This document shows, piece after piece, positions 1-8,640 of a DNA stretch of 36,343 nt (positions within the stretch are counted from its first letter, which is position 1; each line of letters starts with the position of its first letter). The notes beneath the pieces were generated by a model. The model was not told the DNA's origin. It saw only the letters and a list, made by a program, of their open reading frames with translations, and ran no database searches. The stretch is from the NCBI GenBank assembly GCA_958419945.1, contig CATZIC010000015.1, forward strand, positions 1 through 36,343. Direction: 5' to 3'. The stretch is from an uncultured Clostridia bacterium (GTDB lineage Bacteria; Bacillota; Clostridia; Christensenellales; Borkfalkiaceae). Position numbers and translations under genes: made by a program.

Positions 1-1
1 C

Positions 2-1045
2 AAACTTACACTTATCATCAACGCAAGCAAAGCAGGCACATGCAAGGTAAACGGAAACGAAGTTACCCTTAATGCAGGCGACAATCAAGTTGAAGTTGAA
101 TACACTGCGGGCAATGGCTCCGCTTTGAGCATTCAGTTCTGGGGCTCAGACGAGGCAGTAACCTACACTGTATCTAACATTGCTTGGAACATTAAAACAG
201 GCACCGAACCCGGTCCCGTTGAACCGGATCCCGTTGATCCTGCTGAACCTACCGTTCTTACGTTTGCATTTGTAGAAGCTTACGGCGACCACTATATGCA
301 TTTCACTTGTGAAAACATCCCTGCTTTTGACTTTGTAAAGGTAGACGGAACCCAACAGTGGAACGAATATGTAAACAACGCATTCAAGGTATATGTTGGC
401 GATCTTACACCCAACAAAACCTACAGCTTCGAGTTCTATAAAGACGGTAAAGTAGTTGCAACGGCAAGCTACGAATACAAAACAGGCACTACACCCGTTG
501 AACCCGATCCCGTTAATCCCGGTGAAGTAACCGTTCTTACGTTTACGTTTGTAGAAGCATACGGCGACCACTATATGCATTTCACTTGTGAAAACATCCC
601 TGCTTTTGACTTTGTAAAGGTAGACGGAACCCAACAGTGGAACGAATATGTAAACAACGCATTCAAGGTATATGTTGGCGATCTTACACCCAACAAAACC
701 TACAGCTTCGAGTTCTATAAAGACGGTAAAGTAGTTGCAACGGCAAGCTACGAATACAAAACAGGCACTACACCCGTTGAACCCGATCCCGTTAATCCCG
801 GTGAAGTAACCGTTCTTACGTTTACGTTTGTAGAAGCATACGGCGACCACTACATGCATTTCACTTGTGAAAACATTCCCGCTTTCGACTTTGTAAAAGT
901 TGACGGAACGCAACAGTGGAACGAATACGTAAACAACGCATTCAAGGTATACGTTGGCGATCTTACACCTAACAAAACCTACAGCTTCGAGTTTTATAAA
1001 GACGGAAAAGTAGTTGCAACCGCAACCTACGAATACAAAGCTTAA
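2..1045 (+). CDS. Repeat-containing surface/secreted protein, 3' part
   Basis: The reading frame is open from base 2, so the gene starts upstream of the window; the TTG at 125 is only an internal codon. About 60 residues of a beta-rich domain come first (ending near VSNIAWNIKTG), followed by a Pro/Glu/Asp linker and three tandem 93-residue units. Each unit has a beta-sandwich-like core of about 75 residues (VLTFxFVEAYGDHYMHF at its start, LTPNKTYSFEFYKDGKVV near its end) and a linker of the PVEPDPVNPGE type. The protein stops directly after unit 3, with no LPXTG motif, membrane helix or dockerin, so any anchor must lie in the missing N-terminal part. The linkers and FnIII-like look suggest an extracellular binding protein. 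It lies upstream of two membrane-anchored glycosidases, so a role in glycan binding is a reasonable guess, not shown. Confidence 0.75.
   Translation, partial: KLTLIINASKAGTCKVNGNEVTLNAGDNQVEVEYTAGNGSALSIQFWGSDEAVTYTVSNIAWNIKTGTEPGPVEPDPVDPAEPTVLTFAFVEAYGDHYMHFTCENIPAFDFVKVDGTQQWNEYVNNAFKVYVGDLTPNKTYSFEFYKDGKVVATASYEYKTGTTPVEPDPVNPGEVTVLTFTFVEAYGDHYMHFTCENIPAFDFVKVDGTQQWNEYVNNAFKVYVGDLTPNKTYSFEFYKDGKVVATASYEYKTGTTPVEPDPVNPGEVTVLTFTFVEAYGDHYMHFTCENIPAFDFVKVDGTQQWNEYVNNAFKVYVGDLTPNKTYSFEFYKDGKVVATATYEYKA
257..1042 (+). repeat. Tandem 279-bp (93-codon) repeats, three copies
   Basis: Copies begin near 257, 536 and 815, a spacing of exactly 279 bp each. Copies 1 and 2 are nearly identical at the DNA level over almost the whole unit. 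Copy 3 differs from them at many synonymous sites, yet encodes almost the same protein (a Ser to Thr change near the end). This points to a recent duplication or gene conversion of copies 1 and 2 and protein-level constraint on copy 3. Confidence 0.95.
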
Positions 1046-1133
1046 TAAAGTTTTGAAAGGCTTTTAGCAACCATTAACTACACTCTCGTTAAATAATTTC
1101 TAAGATAAAAATAGATAAATTTAACCACCTAAC

Positions 1134-1165
1134 GGGCGGCGGTATACAAGCCGCCGCCCAAACTT
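1134..1165 (+). terminator. GC-rich hairpin, possible terminator or attenuator before GH3
   Basis: GGGCGGCGG at 1134-1142 pairs perfectly with CCGCCGCCC at 1151-1159 around an 8-nt loop, then AAAC and five T follow. It may end the repeat-protein transcript. It also sits only 3-10 nt before the GGGAGA ribosome-binding site (1169-1174) of the next gene, so it could affect translation or act as an attenuator. Its T-tract is short and offset. Confidence 0.6.
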
Positions 1166-1179
1166 TTTGGGAGAACACT

Positions 1180-4100
1180 ATGAAAAACAAAACTTCGCTT
1201 TACGGCAACAAAAAGGCAAGAAGTCTTAGTATCGTTGCCATTTCTATCTTACTTGTTGTGGCAATAGCGCTTAACGTTGCCCTCAGCATTGTAAACGAAA
1301 AATACGGTCTGTTTATCAGTAGATTCTTATCCGGCGACAACGTAGACGCCAGCGCAGGCGGTGAAGTGTTCAGCGCGGCCGACGAAGTTGTTCGCGCGGC
1401 TGCGGAAGACAGCATGGTATTACTTGAAAATAAAGAAAATTTCCTTCCGCTAAAAGACTTAAAAAAGGTCAATTTGTTCGGTTGGGGCTCCACCGAAAAA
1501 GGCTTTTTGCTGACGGGCGGCGGTAGTGGCGGCGCCGTTATCAAAGAGGATAAGGATATAAAGATTGACCTTAACGACGCTTTTACCTCTGAAAACATAG
1601 AGTACAACCGGGATTTGTACGACGCTTATAATAACTTATACGGCGAATTTGACGCAGACGTCAGAGCGGGCGGCACAACGGGTGCTAACGTAGAGGAAAG
1701 CTTGCGTAACCCTGACCAAGGTTTCTATACAAACGAACTTATGACTTCCGCTAAAAATTATTCCACGGTTGCAGTGGCGACTTTAAGCCGCTGGGGCGCG
1801 GAAAACGGCGGACCTGAGGAACTGAAAATCACCAAAAGCGGTAGCTATCGTGACGGCTCGTTTTTGGAACTTACCGAGAATGAAAAGGCAATGTTCGACA
1901 AATTACAGGAACACGGCTTTGACGTAATAGTCGTCTTAAATACCTGCAACAATATGGAACTCGGCTTTGTAAAAGACTATAGCTGCATTAAAGCTTGCAT
2001 TTTTGCGGGTATTCCCGGTCAATCGGGTGCGGTTGCAATTCCGAAAATTATCACCGGCAAAGTAAATCCGTCCGGTAAGACAAGTGACACACTTTGCTAC
2101 GACTACAATACATACAATCCCACTTACGCTAATGCTACAAAAACAAATGGTAACCTCGTTTATCAGGAAGGTATCTATTTTGGTTACAAGTGGTACGAAA
2201 CTGCCGACAAAGAAGGGGTTTTTAAGGACGCAAACAACAAATACGGCACCGGTTATAACGCCGTCGTGCAGTATCCTTTCGGCTACGGACTATCATATAC
2301 CGACTTTACTTGGACTACTGAATTTCCGAATATCAACGGCGGAATTAATGCCACCGATAACTATGAAGTTAAAGTTACGGTGGAAAACACAGGCTCGGTC
2401 GCAGGAAAAGAGGTCGTTCAACTTTACGGCCACGTCGACTACGTAGAAGGCAAAATCGAAAAGGCGGAAAAAGTGCTTATCGACTTTGCTAAAACCAAAC
2501 TTCTCGAACCGGGTGAAAAGGAAACGGTAACGTTAAAGTTTTCGGCGTACGATTTAGCGTCATATGACGATTACGATAAAAACAATAACGGCTTTAAAGG
2601 TTACGAACTTGAAGGCGGCTCTAACAACGTTGAAATGAGCATTCAGTCCGATTCTCACACCGTTAAAGAGTCCAAAAAGTATTCCGTAACAGGAAATTTG
2701 CAGTTTAAAACCGACCCCAAGACAGGAAAACCCGTTGAAAATCTGTTTACGGGTAACACCGCTTACGCAAATTGCCCGATAGACGGCAGCACGGCGTATA
2801 CCTCTGACAAGATAAGCTATCTATCAAGAAGTGAAAACTTCAAAAACTATTCTTCGCTTAAACAGTACGGCTCACCATCAAACACAAGTGCGGTCGATAA
2901 TGCGGTAAGATACACTTATGACGGTTACGACGATAAAGACGTTTCCTCATTTAATTACGGTCAGGACGCGGGCATTTATCTGGTTGAGGCGGCCGATTCT
3001 CAAGAAGCCACTACTACGTACAAAGCAAACCTTGCACAACTTAACGGCGAGGCAACCGACGTAGTTTTGAAGGTCAATGAAAATATGAGAGAAATTTTCA
3101 CCGAACTGGTGAACGACTTTGATTCCGAGTATTGGAGTTTCTTCCTTGATCAGCTTACCCAAGATGAAATTCGTAAATTAATAGGCAGCGGCGGATTTAT
3201 GACGGTTGCTGTGGAAAGCATCGGTAAAACACGTTGCACCGATAAGGACGGCCCTGCGGGTTATAACAACAACGTTACAAACCCCAACGCTTCAAGTATT
3301 TACACGTTATATCCCTCCGAATCTTTGCTCGGCTGCAGCTGGTCGAGAGCGGTCGGCTACTCAATAGGCGAAGCGCAGGGTAAAATCGGTTCAAAACTCG
3401 GTATCAACGGTTGGTACGGCCCCGGCGTAAACCTTCACCGTTCCGTTTACAACTCGAGAAACTACGAATATTACAGTGAAGACGGCGTTTTAAGCGGAAA
3501 ATTGGCCGCTGCAACCGTACAAGGCGCAAAAGATAACAACGTTTACTGCTACGTAAAACACATGGCTGTTTCCGAAGCCGGTGAAAACCCGAAACTTCTT
3601 AACACCTGGCTTACAGAACAGGCTTTGCGCGAACAATACTTAAAACCCTTTGAAATTACTGTAAAAGAAGGCGAAACGGTAGGCATGATGAGCGCTTTCA
3701 ACAGAGTAGGCGCAGTGCTTTCGGGTTATAACCACGCACTTTTAACCGACGTTTTGCGAGAGGAATGGGGCTTTAAAGGCACCGTTATTACCGACTGGTA
3801 TATGAGCAGCAATCCTTATATGTCCGATTACACCAAGGGCGTACTTGCAGGTAACGATTTATGGCTTTCCGGCAGCGGCGATCTTTCCGCAAACTTGGAT
3901 TTATCCAATCCTGCGGTAGCTTACGCAGCAAGACAATCTGCAAAGAGCATCATTTACACGTATATGACAACTCTTTTGTCCACAACCGATCTTAAAGTAA
4001 ATGCTGAAAAACAGTCTCCTATTTACACCATCGTATGGGTAATTTTGGATTTGATTGTTGCGGCATTTATAGCGCTTAACGTAGTAAAACTTATAAAAAC

Positions 4101-4248
4101 TTTCGTGGCGCCGAAAGCGGCAAATGCTGAAGCCACAGCGCCCGCAGAGACCGTCGCAAACGGCGATACTTCGAGCGGCAATACCGCAAGTGAAGAGGCA
4201 ACGAGCGGCGACGATACCGAAACGACTTCAGAAGGCAAAGAGGAATAA
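1180..4248 (+). CDS. Membrane-anchored GH3 glycosidase, reversed domain order (first of pair)
   Basis: Glycoside hydrolase family 3, probably a beta-glucosidase-like exo-glycosidase acting outside the cell. Order seen: N-terminal membrane helix (about residues 16-38); GH3 C-terminal alpha/beta domain (about 65-400, opening AAEDSMVLLENKENFLPL); FnIII-like domain (about 395-510, VENTGSVAGKEVVQLY); a less conserved stretch; TIM-barrel domain (about 640-925) with DGPAG, SRNYEYYSED, a KH pair and candidate nucleophile Asp872 in GTVITDW; a second membrane helix (about 945-970); and an acidic Ala/Thr/Ser/Glu tail. Glu208 (RWGAENGG) is a candidate acid/base. This B-A domain order is known from Ruminococcus albus and Butyrivibrio beta-glucosidases. 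After the KH pair the usual NDQE...R pattern is not kept, so substrate or activity may differ. The start at 1180 has GGGAGA upstream. It is likely co-transcribed with the next GH3 gene, 9 nt away. Confidence 0.9.
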   Translation: MKNKTSLYGNKKARSLSIVAISILLVVAIALNVALSIVNEKYGLFISRFLSGDNVDASAGGEVFSAADEVVRAAAEDSMVLLENKENFLPLKDLKKVNLFGWGSTEKGFLLTGGGSGGAVIKEDKDIKIDLNDAFTSENIEYNRDLYDAYNNLYGEFDADVRAGGTTGANVEESLRNPDQGFYTNELMTSAKNYSTVAVATLSRWGAENGGPEELKITKSGSYRDGSFLELTENEKAMFDKLQEHGFDVIVVLNTCNNMELGFVKDYSCIKACIFAGIPGQSGAVAIPKIITGKVNPSGKTSDTLCYDYNTYNPTYANATKTNGNLVYQEGIYFGYKWYETADKEGVFKDANNKYGTGYNAVVQYPFGYGLSYTDFTWTTEFPNINGGINATDNYEVKVTVENTGSVAGKEVVQLYGHVDYVEGKIEKAEKVLIDFAKTKLLEPGEKETVTLKFSAYDLASYDDYDKNNNGFKGYELEGGSNNVEMSIQSDSHTVKESKKYSVTGNLQFKTDPKTGKPVENLFTGNTAYANCPIDGSTAYTSDKISYLSRSENFKNYSSLKQYGSPSNTSAVDNAVRYTYDGYDDKDVSSFNYGQDAGIYLVEAADSQEATTTYKANLAQLNGEATDVVLKVNENMREIFTELVNDFDSEYWSFFLDQLTQDEIRKLIGSGGFMTVAVESIGKTRCTDKDGPAGYNNNVTNPNASSIYTLYPSESLLGCSWSRAVGYSIGEAQGKIGSKLGINGWYGPGVNLHRSVYNSRNYEYYSEDGVLSGKLAAATVQGAKDNNVYCYVKHMAVSEAGENPKLLNTWLTEQALREQYLKPFEITVKEGETVGMMSAFNRVGAVLSGYNHALLTDVLREEWGFKGTVITDWYMSSNPYMSDYTKGVLAGNDLWLSGSGDLSANLDLSNPAVAYAARQSAKSIIYTYMTTLLSTTDLKVNAEKQSPIYTIVWVILDLIVAAFIALNVVKLIKTFVAPKAANAEATAPAETVANGDTSSGNTASEEATSGDDTETTSEGKEE

Positions 4249-4257
4249 CCAACGCTT

Positions 4258-7224
4258 ATGAAGGCTAATAAGACTTATATTTATATAGTTTGTGCCGTAA
4301 TGCTTGCAGTTACAGTCGCCCTTAACGTGGTTTTGGGTTGTTTAAACAGTAACATCGCAAACGCGCTTAGCGGTTCCGAAAAGCTTCTTTCCGAAAGGCT
4401 AGAAGGCGAGGCTTTGGCAGAACAAATCGAGGAAGAAGGCATTGTGTTGTTAAAAAACGACGATTGCCTTCCTCTCTCGGAAGCCGACGTCAAAAAGGGT
4501 GATAGTCACCGGGTAAACGTTTTCGGTTGGGCTTCCGTCGATTGGATCGGCGGCGGCGCAGGTTCGGGAAGAACCGTTCAGGCCGTCAACAACCTTAAAC
4601 CCGCAACCGGCTTATTGGAAGCCCTTACAAACTACAAGGTGTTTTCCGACAGCGGTATCGACTATAATACTAAGCTTAAAGAAATGTACCTCGCTTTCTG
4701 TAACGGCAGAGCGAACGCTTCGCGTGATACGCTAAACAGTCACGACTACGAATCCTGCGTGCTTTACGAGCCGACTTTAGATAGTTACGACGATCAACTT
4801 TTTAATGGTGCAAAGGAATTTTCCGACGTGGCATTGGTCGTTATCGGAAGAATTACCGGCGAAAGCAACGACGCGCCAAAAGTGCAGTACAAGTACTCTG
4901 CCGAGACGGACACAACGAGAACTTACCTTGATATTTCCACCGAGGAAGAGCAACTTTTAACCTACCTCGGCGCAACTTACGAAAAAGTTGTGGTTATAGT
5001 AAACTTCACGAACGCCGTAAATCTGGAATTTATGGACAGAATAGAGGGCCTAGACGCCTGCCTTTTGGTTGGCGGTACCGGTATCAATGCGGCAAACGCA
5101 ATACCAAATGTGTTGTTTGGCAAAAAGATTGCGGAAGACGGTAAGATAGTTTCCGTTTCACCGTCGGGAAAGACTACGGACACCTACGTTTACGATTTTA
5201 AGTCTAATCCAAACTACGCATACGCAGGGCTTGACGGGGTAAGTTTTTACAAAAACGCACCCGAAACCGCATACCCCAACACCGTAAAAAACGTCAGCAG
5301 CGGCGATAAAAACGAGCCCTATCCCGGCGTCGGTTATCTTGACTATGCCGAGGGCATTTACGTCGGCTATAAGTGGTACGAAACCGCGGACGCAGAAGGC
5401 TTTTTCGACGATATAGACAACGTTTACGGAAAGGGTTATAACGGCGTCGTGCAGTACCCGTTCGGATACGGGCTTTCATACTCTCAATTTGATTGGAACG
5501 TAAGAAAGTGGAAGGAAGAAAACGGAAAAATCACCGTGTCGGTAGAGGTTAAAAACGTAGGGGATTATCCTGCCAAAGAGGTGGTGGAATTATACTTTAC
5601 GCCACCTTACGACCCGAATAGCGGCATAGAAAAATCCGCCGTAAACCTTTGCGCATTTAAAAAAACCGCAACCGACGTAGCGCCGGGGGATAGCCGACTT
5701 TTAACTTTGTCTTTCGACCTATTCGATATGGCGTCTTACGACCAAAATAGAGAGGGTGGCAAGTACGTTTTGGAAAAAGGCAATTACGAAATTTCACTGC
5801 GCACGGATTCTCACACTCTTAAAAACGTGGCAAAAGGCTTTGCAACCTTCAACTACACCGTAAATTCCGACGTGGTGTTTGATAGCTACAACGGTACTAA
5901 CGGCACGGAAAAAATTCACAACGTGTTTGACGGTACAGGGGATAGTTTTGCCGTAGACGGCAGAGAAACCGAAAAAGACTTAAATAAATTGTGGCTTTCA
6001 CGTGCGGACTTTAAAGGCACTTTTAAGTCGGAAAAACAACCCGCGCGCGTGTGGAACGAACTTTTAAACCAAACGAACACCTATTCCAAATCGTGGGCGG
6101 AAAAGGATGACGAAGAGTGGGCTAAAACCCATAACACGGATATAACTTTCGGTAGCGACTTCGGAATGATGCTTTACGAAAACAATAATTTCACGGATTT
6201 TGCCTACTTTTTAGGCGATCCCGAAAATTTCGACGGCGTGGAATGGGAAACAATTTTAGACCAGCTTACGATATCCGAAGCGGAAAAACTCGTTTCGCAC
6301 GGACACGTTCACGAAGAAGCGGTTCCTTCCGTCGGAAAGCCGAGAACGGTTTCCGTTGACGGGCCCGCGCAGGTCGGCTCCTTCTATCAGTCGCCCGTTT
6401 GTACGGGTTATCCCTGCGCCACGGTGCTTGCGCAAACCTGGAACGTGGAACTTTTTGAATCTTTAGGACTTTCCGCTGCTAACGAAGCAAAAAGCACCGG
6501 CCGTGACGGTTGGTACGCCCCCGGGGCAAACTTACATCGTTCGGCGTTTGGCGGAAGAAATTACGAGTACTATTCCGAAGACCCATATCTTTCCGGAGTG
6601 GCGTGTGCGGCTACCGTAAAAGGCGCGCTGCAAGGCGGCGTTTATACCTATATCAAGCACTTTATCGGCTACGACCAGGAAAGCTATCGCGACGGTATGT
6701 ACTGTTGGATGACCGAGCAAACCCTTCGTGAAACCTATTTAAGCCCCTTTAAGCGCGCTATAGACAGTGGTGCAACCGGCCTTATGTCTTCCTACGGCAG
6801 AATAGCCGGAACTTGGTCGGGCGGAAACAAACAACTACTTACCGACCTTTTGCGTAACGAATGGGGGTTTAAAGGTACGGTTATTACAGACTATACCGAC
6901 CACAAAGAATATATGAACGGCGACCAAATGCTGCGTGCAGGCGGCGATTTGTGGATGGACGGCGACAAAGCCGACGGCACAATGCTGTATAAAGGCACCC
7001 CCGCTTATAATTCAATGCTTCGCACCGCTTCAAAACATATTCTTTACACCTTCGCGAACGCCGCATACGCTAAAAAGCAGTATGACGAGTTCGGCGAAAA
7101 ATCGGTTGTAGAATATATTCCCACACAAACCTTCGCTTGGTGGTGGGTGGTCTCCTCGGTTATATCCGTTGCTTTAATAGGCGGCGCAGTCGCAATGTTA
7201 GTAACCCTAAAAAAGAAAAACTAA
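4258..7224 (+). CDS. Membrane-anchored GH3 glycosidase, reversed domain order (second of pair)
   Basis: A paralogue of the preceding gene with the same layout: N-terminal membrane helix (about 7-30), GH3-C domain (VLLKNDDCLPL, then VNVFGWASVDWIGGGAGSG), FnIII-like domain (VKNVGDYPAKEVVELYF), TIM barrel, and a C-terminal membrane helix (about 960-983) ending in Lys/Asn, without the acidic tail of its neighbour. Candidate residues are nucleophile Asp878 (GTVITDYTD) and acid/base Glu202 (GRITGESND). The substrate-site pattern KHFIGYDQESYR is much closer to classical GH3 than in the first gene, so this copy is the better candidate for ordinary activity. No clear Shine-Dalgarno lies in the 9-nt gap, so translational coupling is likely. 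The strong hairpin after it closes the operon. Substrate cannot be read from sequence. Confidence 0.9.
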   Translation: MKANKTYIYIVCAVMLAVTVALNVVLGCLNSNIANALSGSEKLLSERLEGEALAEQIEEEGIVLLKNDDCLPLSEADVKKGDSHRVNVFGWASVDWIGGGAGSGRTVQAVNNLKPATGLLEALTNYKVFSDSGIDYNTKLKEMYLAFCNGRANASRDTLNSHDYESCVLYEPTLDSYDDQLFNGAKEFSDVALVVIGRITGESNDAPKVQYKYSAETDTTRTYLDISTEEEQLLTYLGATYEKVVVIVNFTNAVNLEFMDRIEGLDACLLVGGTGINAANAIPNVLFGKKIAEDGKIVSVSPSGKTTDTYVYDFKSNPNYAYAGLDGVSFYKNAPETAYPNTVKNVSSGDKNEPYPGVGYLDYAEGIYVGYKWYETADAEGFFDDIDNVYGKGYNGVVQYPFGYGLSYSQFDWNVRKWKEENGKITVSVEVKNVGDYPAKEVVELYFTPPYDPNSGIEKSAVNLCAFKKTATDVAPGDSRLLTLSFDLFDMASYDQNREGGKYVLEKGNYEISLRTDSHTLKNVAKGFATFNYTVNSDVVFDSYNGTNGTEKIHNVFDGTGDSFAVDGRETEKDLNKLWLSRADFKGTFKSEKQPARVWNELLNQTNTYSKSWAEKDDEEWAKTHNTDITFGSDFGMMLYENNNFTDFAYFLGDPENFDGVEWETILDQLTISEAEKLVSHGHVHEEAVPSVGKPRTVSVDGPAQVGSFYQSPVCTGYPCATVLAQTWNVELFESLGLSAANEAKSTGRDGWYAPGANLHRSAFGGRNYEYYSEDPYLSGVACAATVKGALQGGVYTYIKHFIGYDQESYRDGMYCWMTEQTLRETYLSPFKRAIDSGATGLMSSYGRIAGTWSGGNKQLLTDLLRNEWGFKGTVITDYTDHKEYMNGDQMLRAGGDLWMDGDKADGTMLYKGTPAYNSMLRTASKHILYTFANAAYAKKQYDEFGEKSVVEYIPTQTFAWWWVVSSVISVALIGGAVAMLVTLKKKN

Positions 7225-7237
7225 TAAAAGTTTCAAT

Positions 7238-7279
7238 AAAAAAGTACGAACACCCATAAAAAGGAGTTCGTACTTTTTT
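7238..7279 (+). terminator. Terminator of the GH3 operon (repeat copy A)
   Basis: A 14-bp perfect stem, AAAAAAGTACGAAC at 7238-7251 with its complement at 7266-7279, around a 14-nt loop. Its A/T ends make it potentially bidirectional. It is the start of direct-repeat copy A. Confidence 0.85.
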
Positions 7280-7304
7280 ATATGACGGCACTTGGCGACA
7301 GAAT
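7243..7304 (+). repeat. Direct repeat, copy A, left of rhuM
   Basis: About 62 bp starting AGTACGAACACCCATAAAAA matches 8471-8532. The first 43 bases are identical, then there are three mismatches in a 7-bp stretch, then TGGCGACAGAAT is shared. The match runs some 23 bp past the hairpin T-tract, so it is more than two similar terminators. It lies directly before the rhuM unit. Confidence 0.9.
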
Positions 7305-7391
7305 GAACGCGCGGTCTAACCTTAATCGTATTTGATTTCCATTGATTTTGCTTCGTTCCCTTGATTTCTTTTGCTTTTTTCTATTGATCTA

Positions 7392-7420
7392 TTGACATTT
7401 TGAAACAGATGTTCTATAAT
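7392..7420 (+). promoter_or_regulatory. Consensus promoter of the rhuM-family gene
   Basis: TTGACA at 7392-7397, a 17-bp spacer, and TATAAT at 7415-7420: a perfect housekeeping-sigma promoter. Upstream, 7331-7396 contains several spaced TTGAT-type repeats that could be operator sites. The promoter shows the gene is transcribed independently and rules out the in-frame ATG at 7400, which falls inside it. Confidence 0.85.
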
Positions 7421-7444
7421 ACAATCAAACAAAAGGGGAATTCT

Positions 7445-8452
7445 ATGAAAAAATATAAAGACAATTCGTTGCCAACTGGTCAGCACTTTATCATCTTCAA
7501 AACCGAAGACGATAATATTGAGGTTGACGTTCTTTTTCAAGGCGAAACCGTGTGGCTTACGCTCGATCAGATGTCTGCGCTTTTCGATAGAGATAAATCG
7601 ACGATTTCTCGGCATATAAAAAAACTGTTCGAGGAAGGTGAATTAGACAGAAATTCAGTTGTTGCAAATTTTGCAACAACTGCTTCAGACGGAAAAACTT
7701 ACAAAATGGATTACTACAATCTCGACGTTATCATTTCCGTTGGCTACCGTGTAAAATCTTTGCGTGGTACGCAATTCCGTCAGTGGGCGACAAAACGTCT
7801 GAACGAATATATACGCAAGGGATTTACTCTTGATGACGAACGACTTAAAAGTCTTGGTGGTGGCGGTTATTTCCGGGAATTATTAGAGCGAATTCGGGAC
7901 ATTCGCGCGTCTGAAAAAGTTTTTTATCGTCAGGTTTTGGATATTTACGCAACAAGTATAGATTACGATCCGCATGCCGAAATTTCCATTGAGTTTTTTA
8001 AGAAAGTGCAAAACAAAATCCATTATGCCGTTCACGGGCAAACTGCTGCGGAAGTAATTTATTCTCGTGCGGACGCTGAAAAAGAATTTATGGGACTAAC
8101 CTCTTTTAAGGGAGACAGACCTCATTTGCAGGATGCGGTTGTCGCTAAAAACTATTTAGACGAAAGAGAACTTCGAGCGCTTGGACAAATTGTTTCCGGT
8201 TATTTGGATTTTGCCGAAAGGCAGGCAGAGCGAGAACAAATTATGACAATGTCTGACTGGGCGGCGCACTTAGACAAAATACTTGTTATGGGCGGTGAAA
8301 AACTCCTTCAAGGAGCAGGAACGGTTACACACGAACAAGCGATAGATAAAGCCCGAAATGAATACAGGAAGTATCAGGAACGAACGCTAAGCAACGTAGA
8401 ACAAGCCTATTTGGATTGTATCGAGGCTCTGAATTCTAAAACAAAAAAGTAA
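7445..8452 (+). CDS. rhuM: RhuM-family protein (virulence RhuM family)
   Basis: 335 residues. The start at 7445 is chosen because AAAGGGG lies 7 nt upstream and the longer frame begins within the promoter. Residues 38-62 (LTLDQMSALFDRDKSTISRHIKKLF) form a helix-turn-helix, followed by the family pattern YNLDVIISVGYRVKSLRGTQFRQWA. The C-terminal half contains KVQNKIHYAVHGQTAAEVIYSRAD and GDRPHLQDAVVAKNYLDE, typical of RhuM. The family was named from a Salmonella pathogenicity-island gene. It is common on mobile and variable DNA, and its biochemical role is unknown; DNA binding is inferred from the HTH. The gene sits alone between two direct repeats and has its own promoter and terminator, as expected for an acquired cassette. 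Confidence 0.9.
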   Translation: MKKYKDNSLPTGQHFIIFKTEDDNIEVDVLFQGETVWLTLDQMSALFDRDKSTISRHIKKLFEEGELDRNSVVANFATTASDGKTYKMDYYNLDVIISVGYRVKSLRGTQFRQWATKRLNEYIRKGFTLDDERLKSLGGGGYFRELLERIRDIRASEKVFYRQVLDIYATSIDYDPHAEISIEFFKKVQNKIHYAVHGQTAAEVIYSRADAEKEFMGLTSFKGDRPHLQDAVVAKNYLDERELRALGQIVSGYLDFAERQAEREQIMTMSDWAAHLDKILVMGGEKLLQGAGTVTHEQAIDKARNEYRKYQERTLSNVEQAYLDCIEALNSKTKK

Positions 8453-8470
8453 ACACATTGACAAAATAGC

Positions 8471-8507
8471 AGTACGAACACCCATAAAAAGGAGTTCGTA
8501 CTTTTTT
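8471..8507 (+). terminator. Terminator after rhuM (repeat copy B)
   Basis: AGTACGAAC at 8471-8479 pairs with GTTCGTACT at 8494-8502 around a 14-nt loop, followed by T residues to 8507. The stem is 9 bp, shorter than in copy A, because the flanking A residues are missing. It begins 18 nt after the rhuM stop codon. Confidence 0.85.
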
Positions 8508-8532
8508 ATATGAAAGCGCTTGGCGACAGAAT
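8471..8532 (+). repeat. Direct repeat, copy B, right of rhuM
   Basis: Second copy of the 60-62 bp repeat, 1,228 bp from copy A and in the same orientation. The two copies bracket the rhuM unit exactly. No recombinase gene or terminal inverted repeats are visible. Confidence 0.9.
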
Positions 8533-8605
8533 AAAAAACTCTCCGGCTATTAAGCACCCGATAAACCGCCGTTTGATAATTTTTAATGAAATTTTACTCA
8601 AATCG

Positions 8606-8634
8606 TTGATTTTTACTTGCATTTATGTTATATT
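8606..8634 (+). promoter_or_regulatory. Promoter of the structured leader RNA
   Basis: TTGATT at 8606-8611, a 17-bp spacer, TATATT at 8629-8634. The expected transcription start is about 8641, exactly the first base of the 13-bp closing stem of the RNA described next. Confidence 0.75.
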
Positions 8635-8640
8635 GAGTAT

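Noticed and set aside
146..913. Long minus-strand frame (255 codons) opposite the tandem repeats
   Set aside because: It only mirrors the 279-bp repeats; low-complexity Cys/Phe/Val-rich product, no ribosome-binding site, and the plus-strand frame is clearly the coding one.
7238..8507. The two repeats as integron attC sites
   Set aside because: The stem ends do not fit the RYYYAAC / GTTRRRY core sites and no integrase is present; treated as direct repeats with a terminator.
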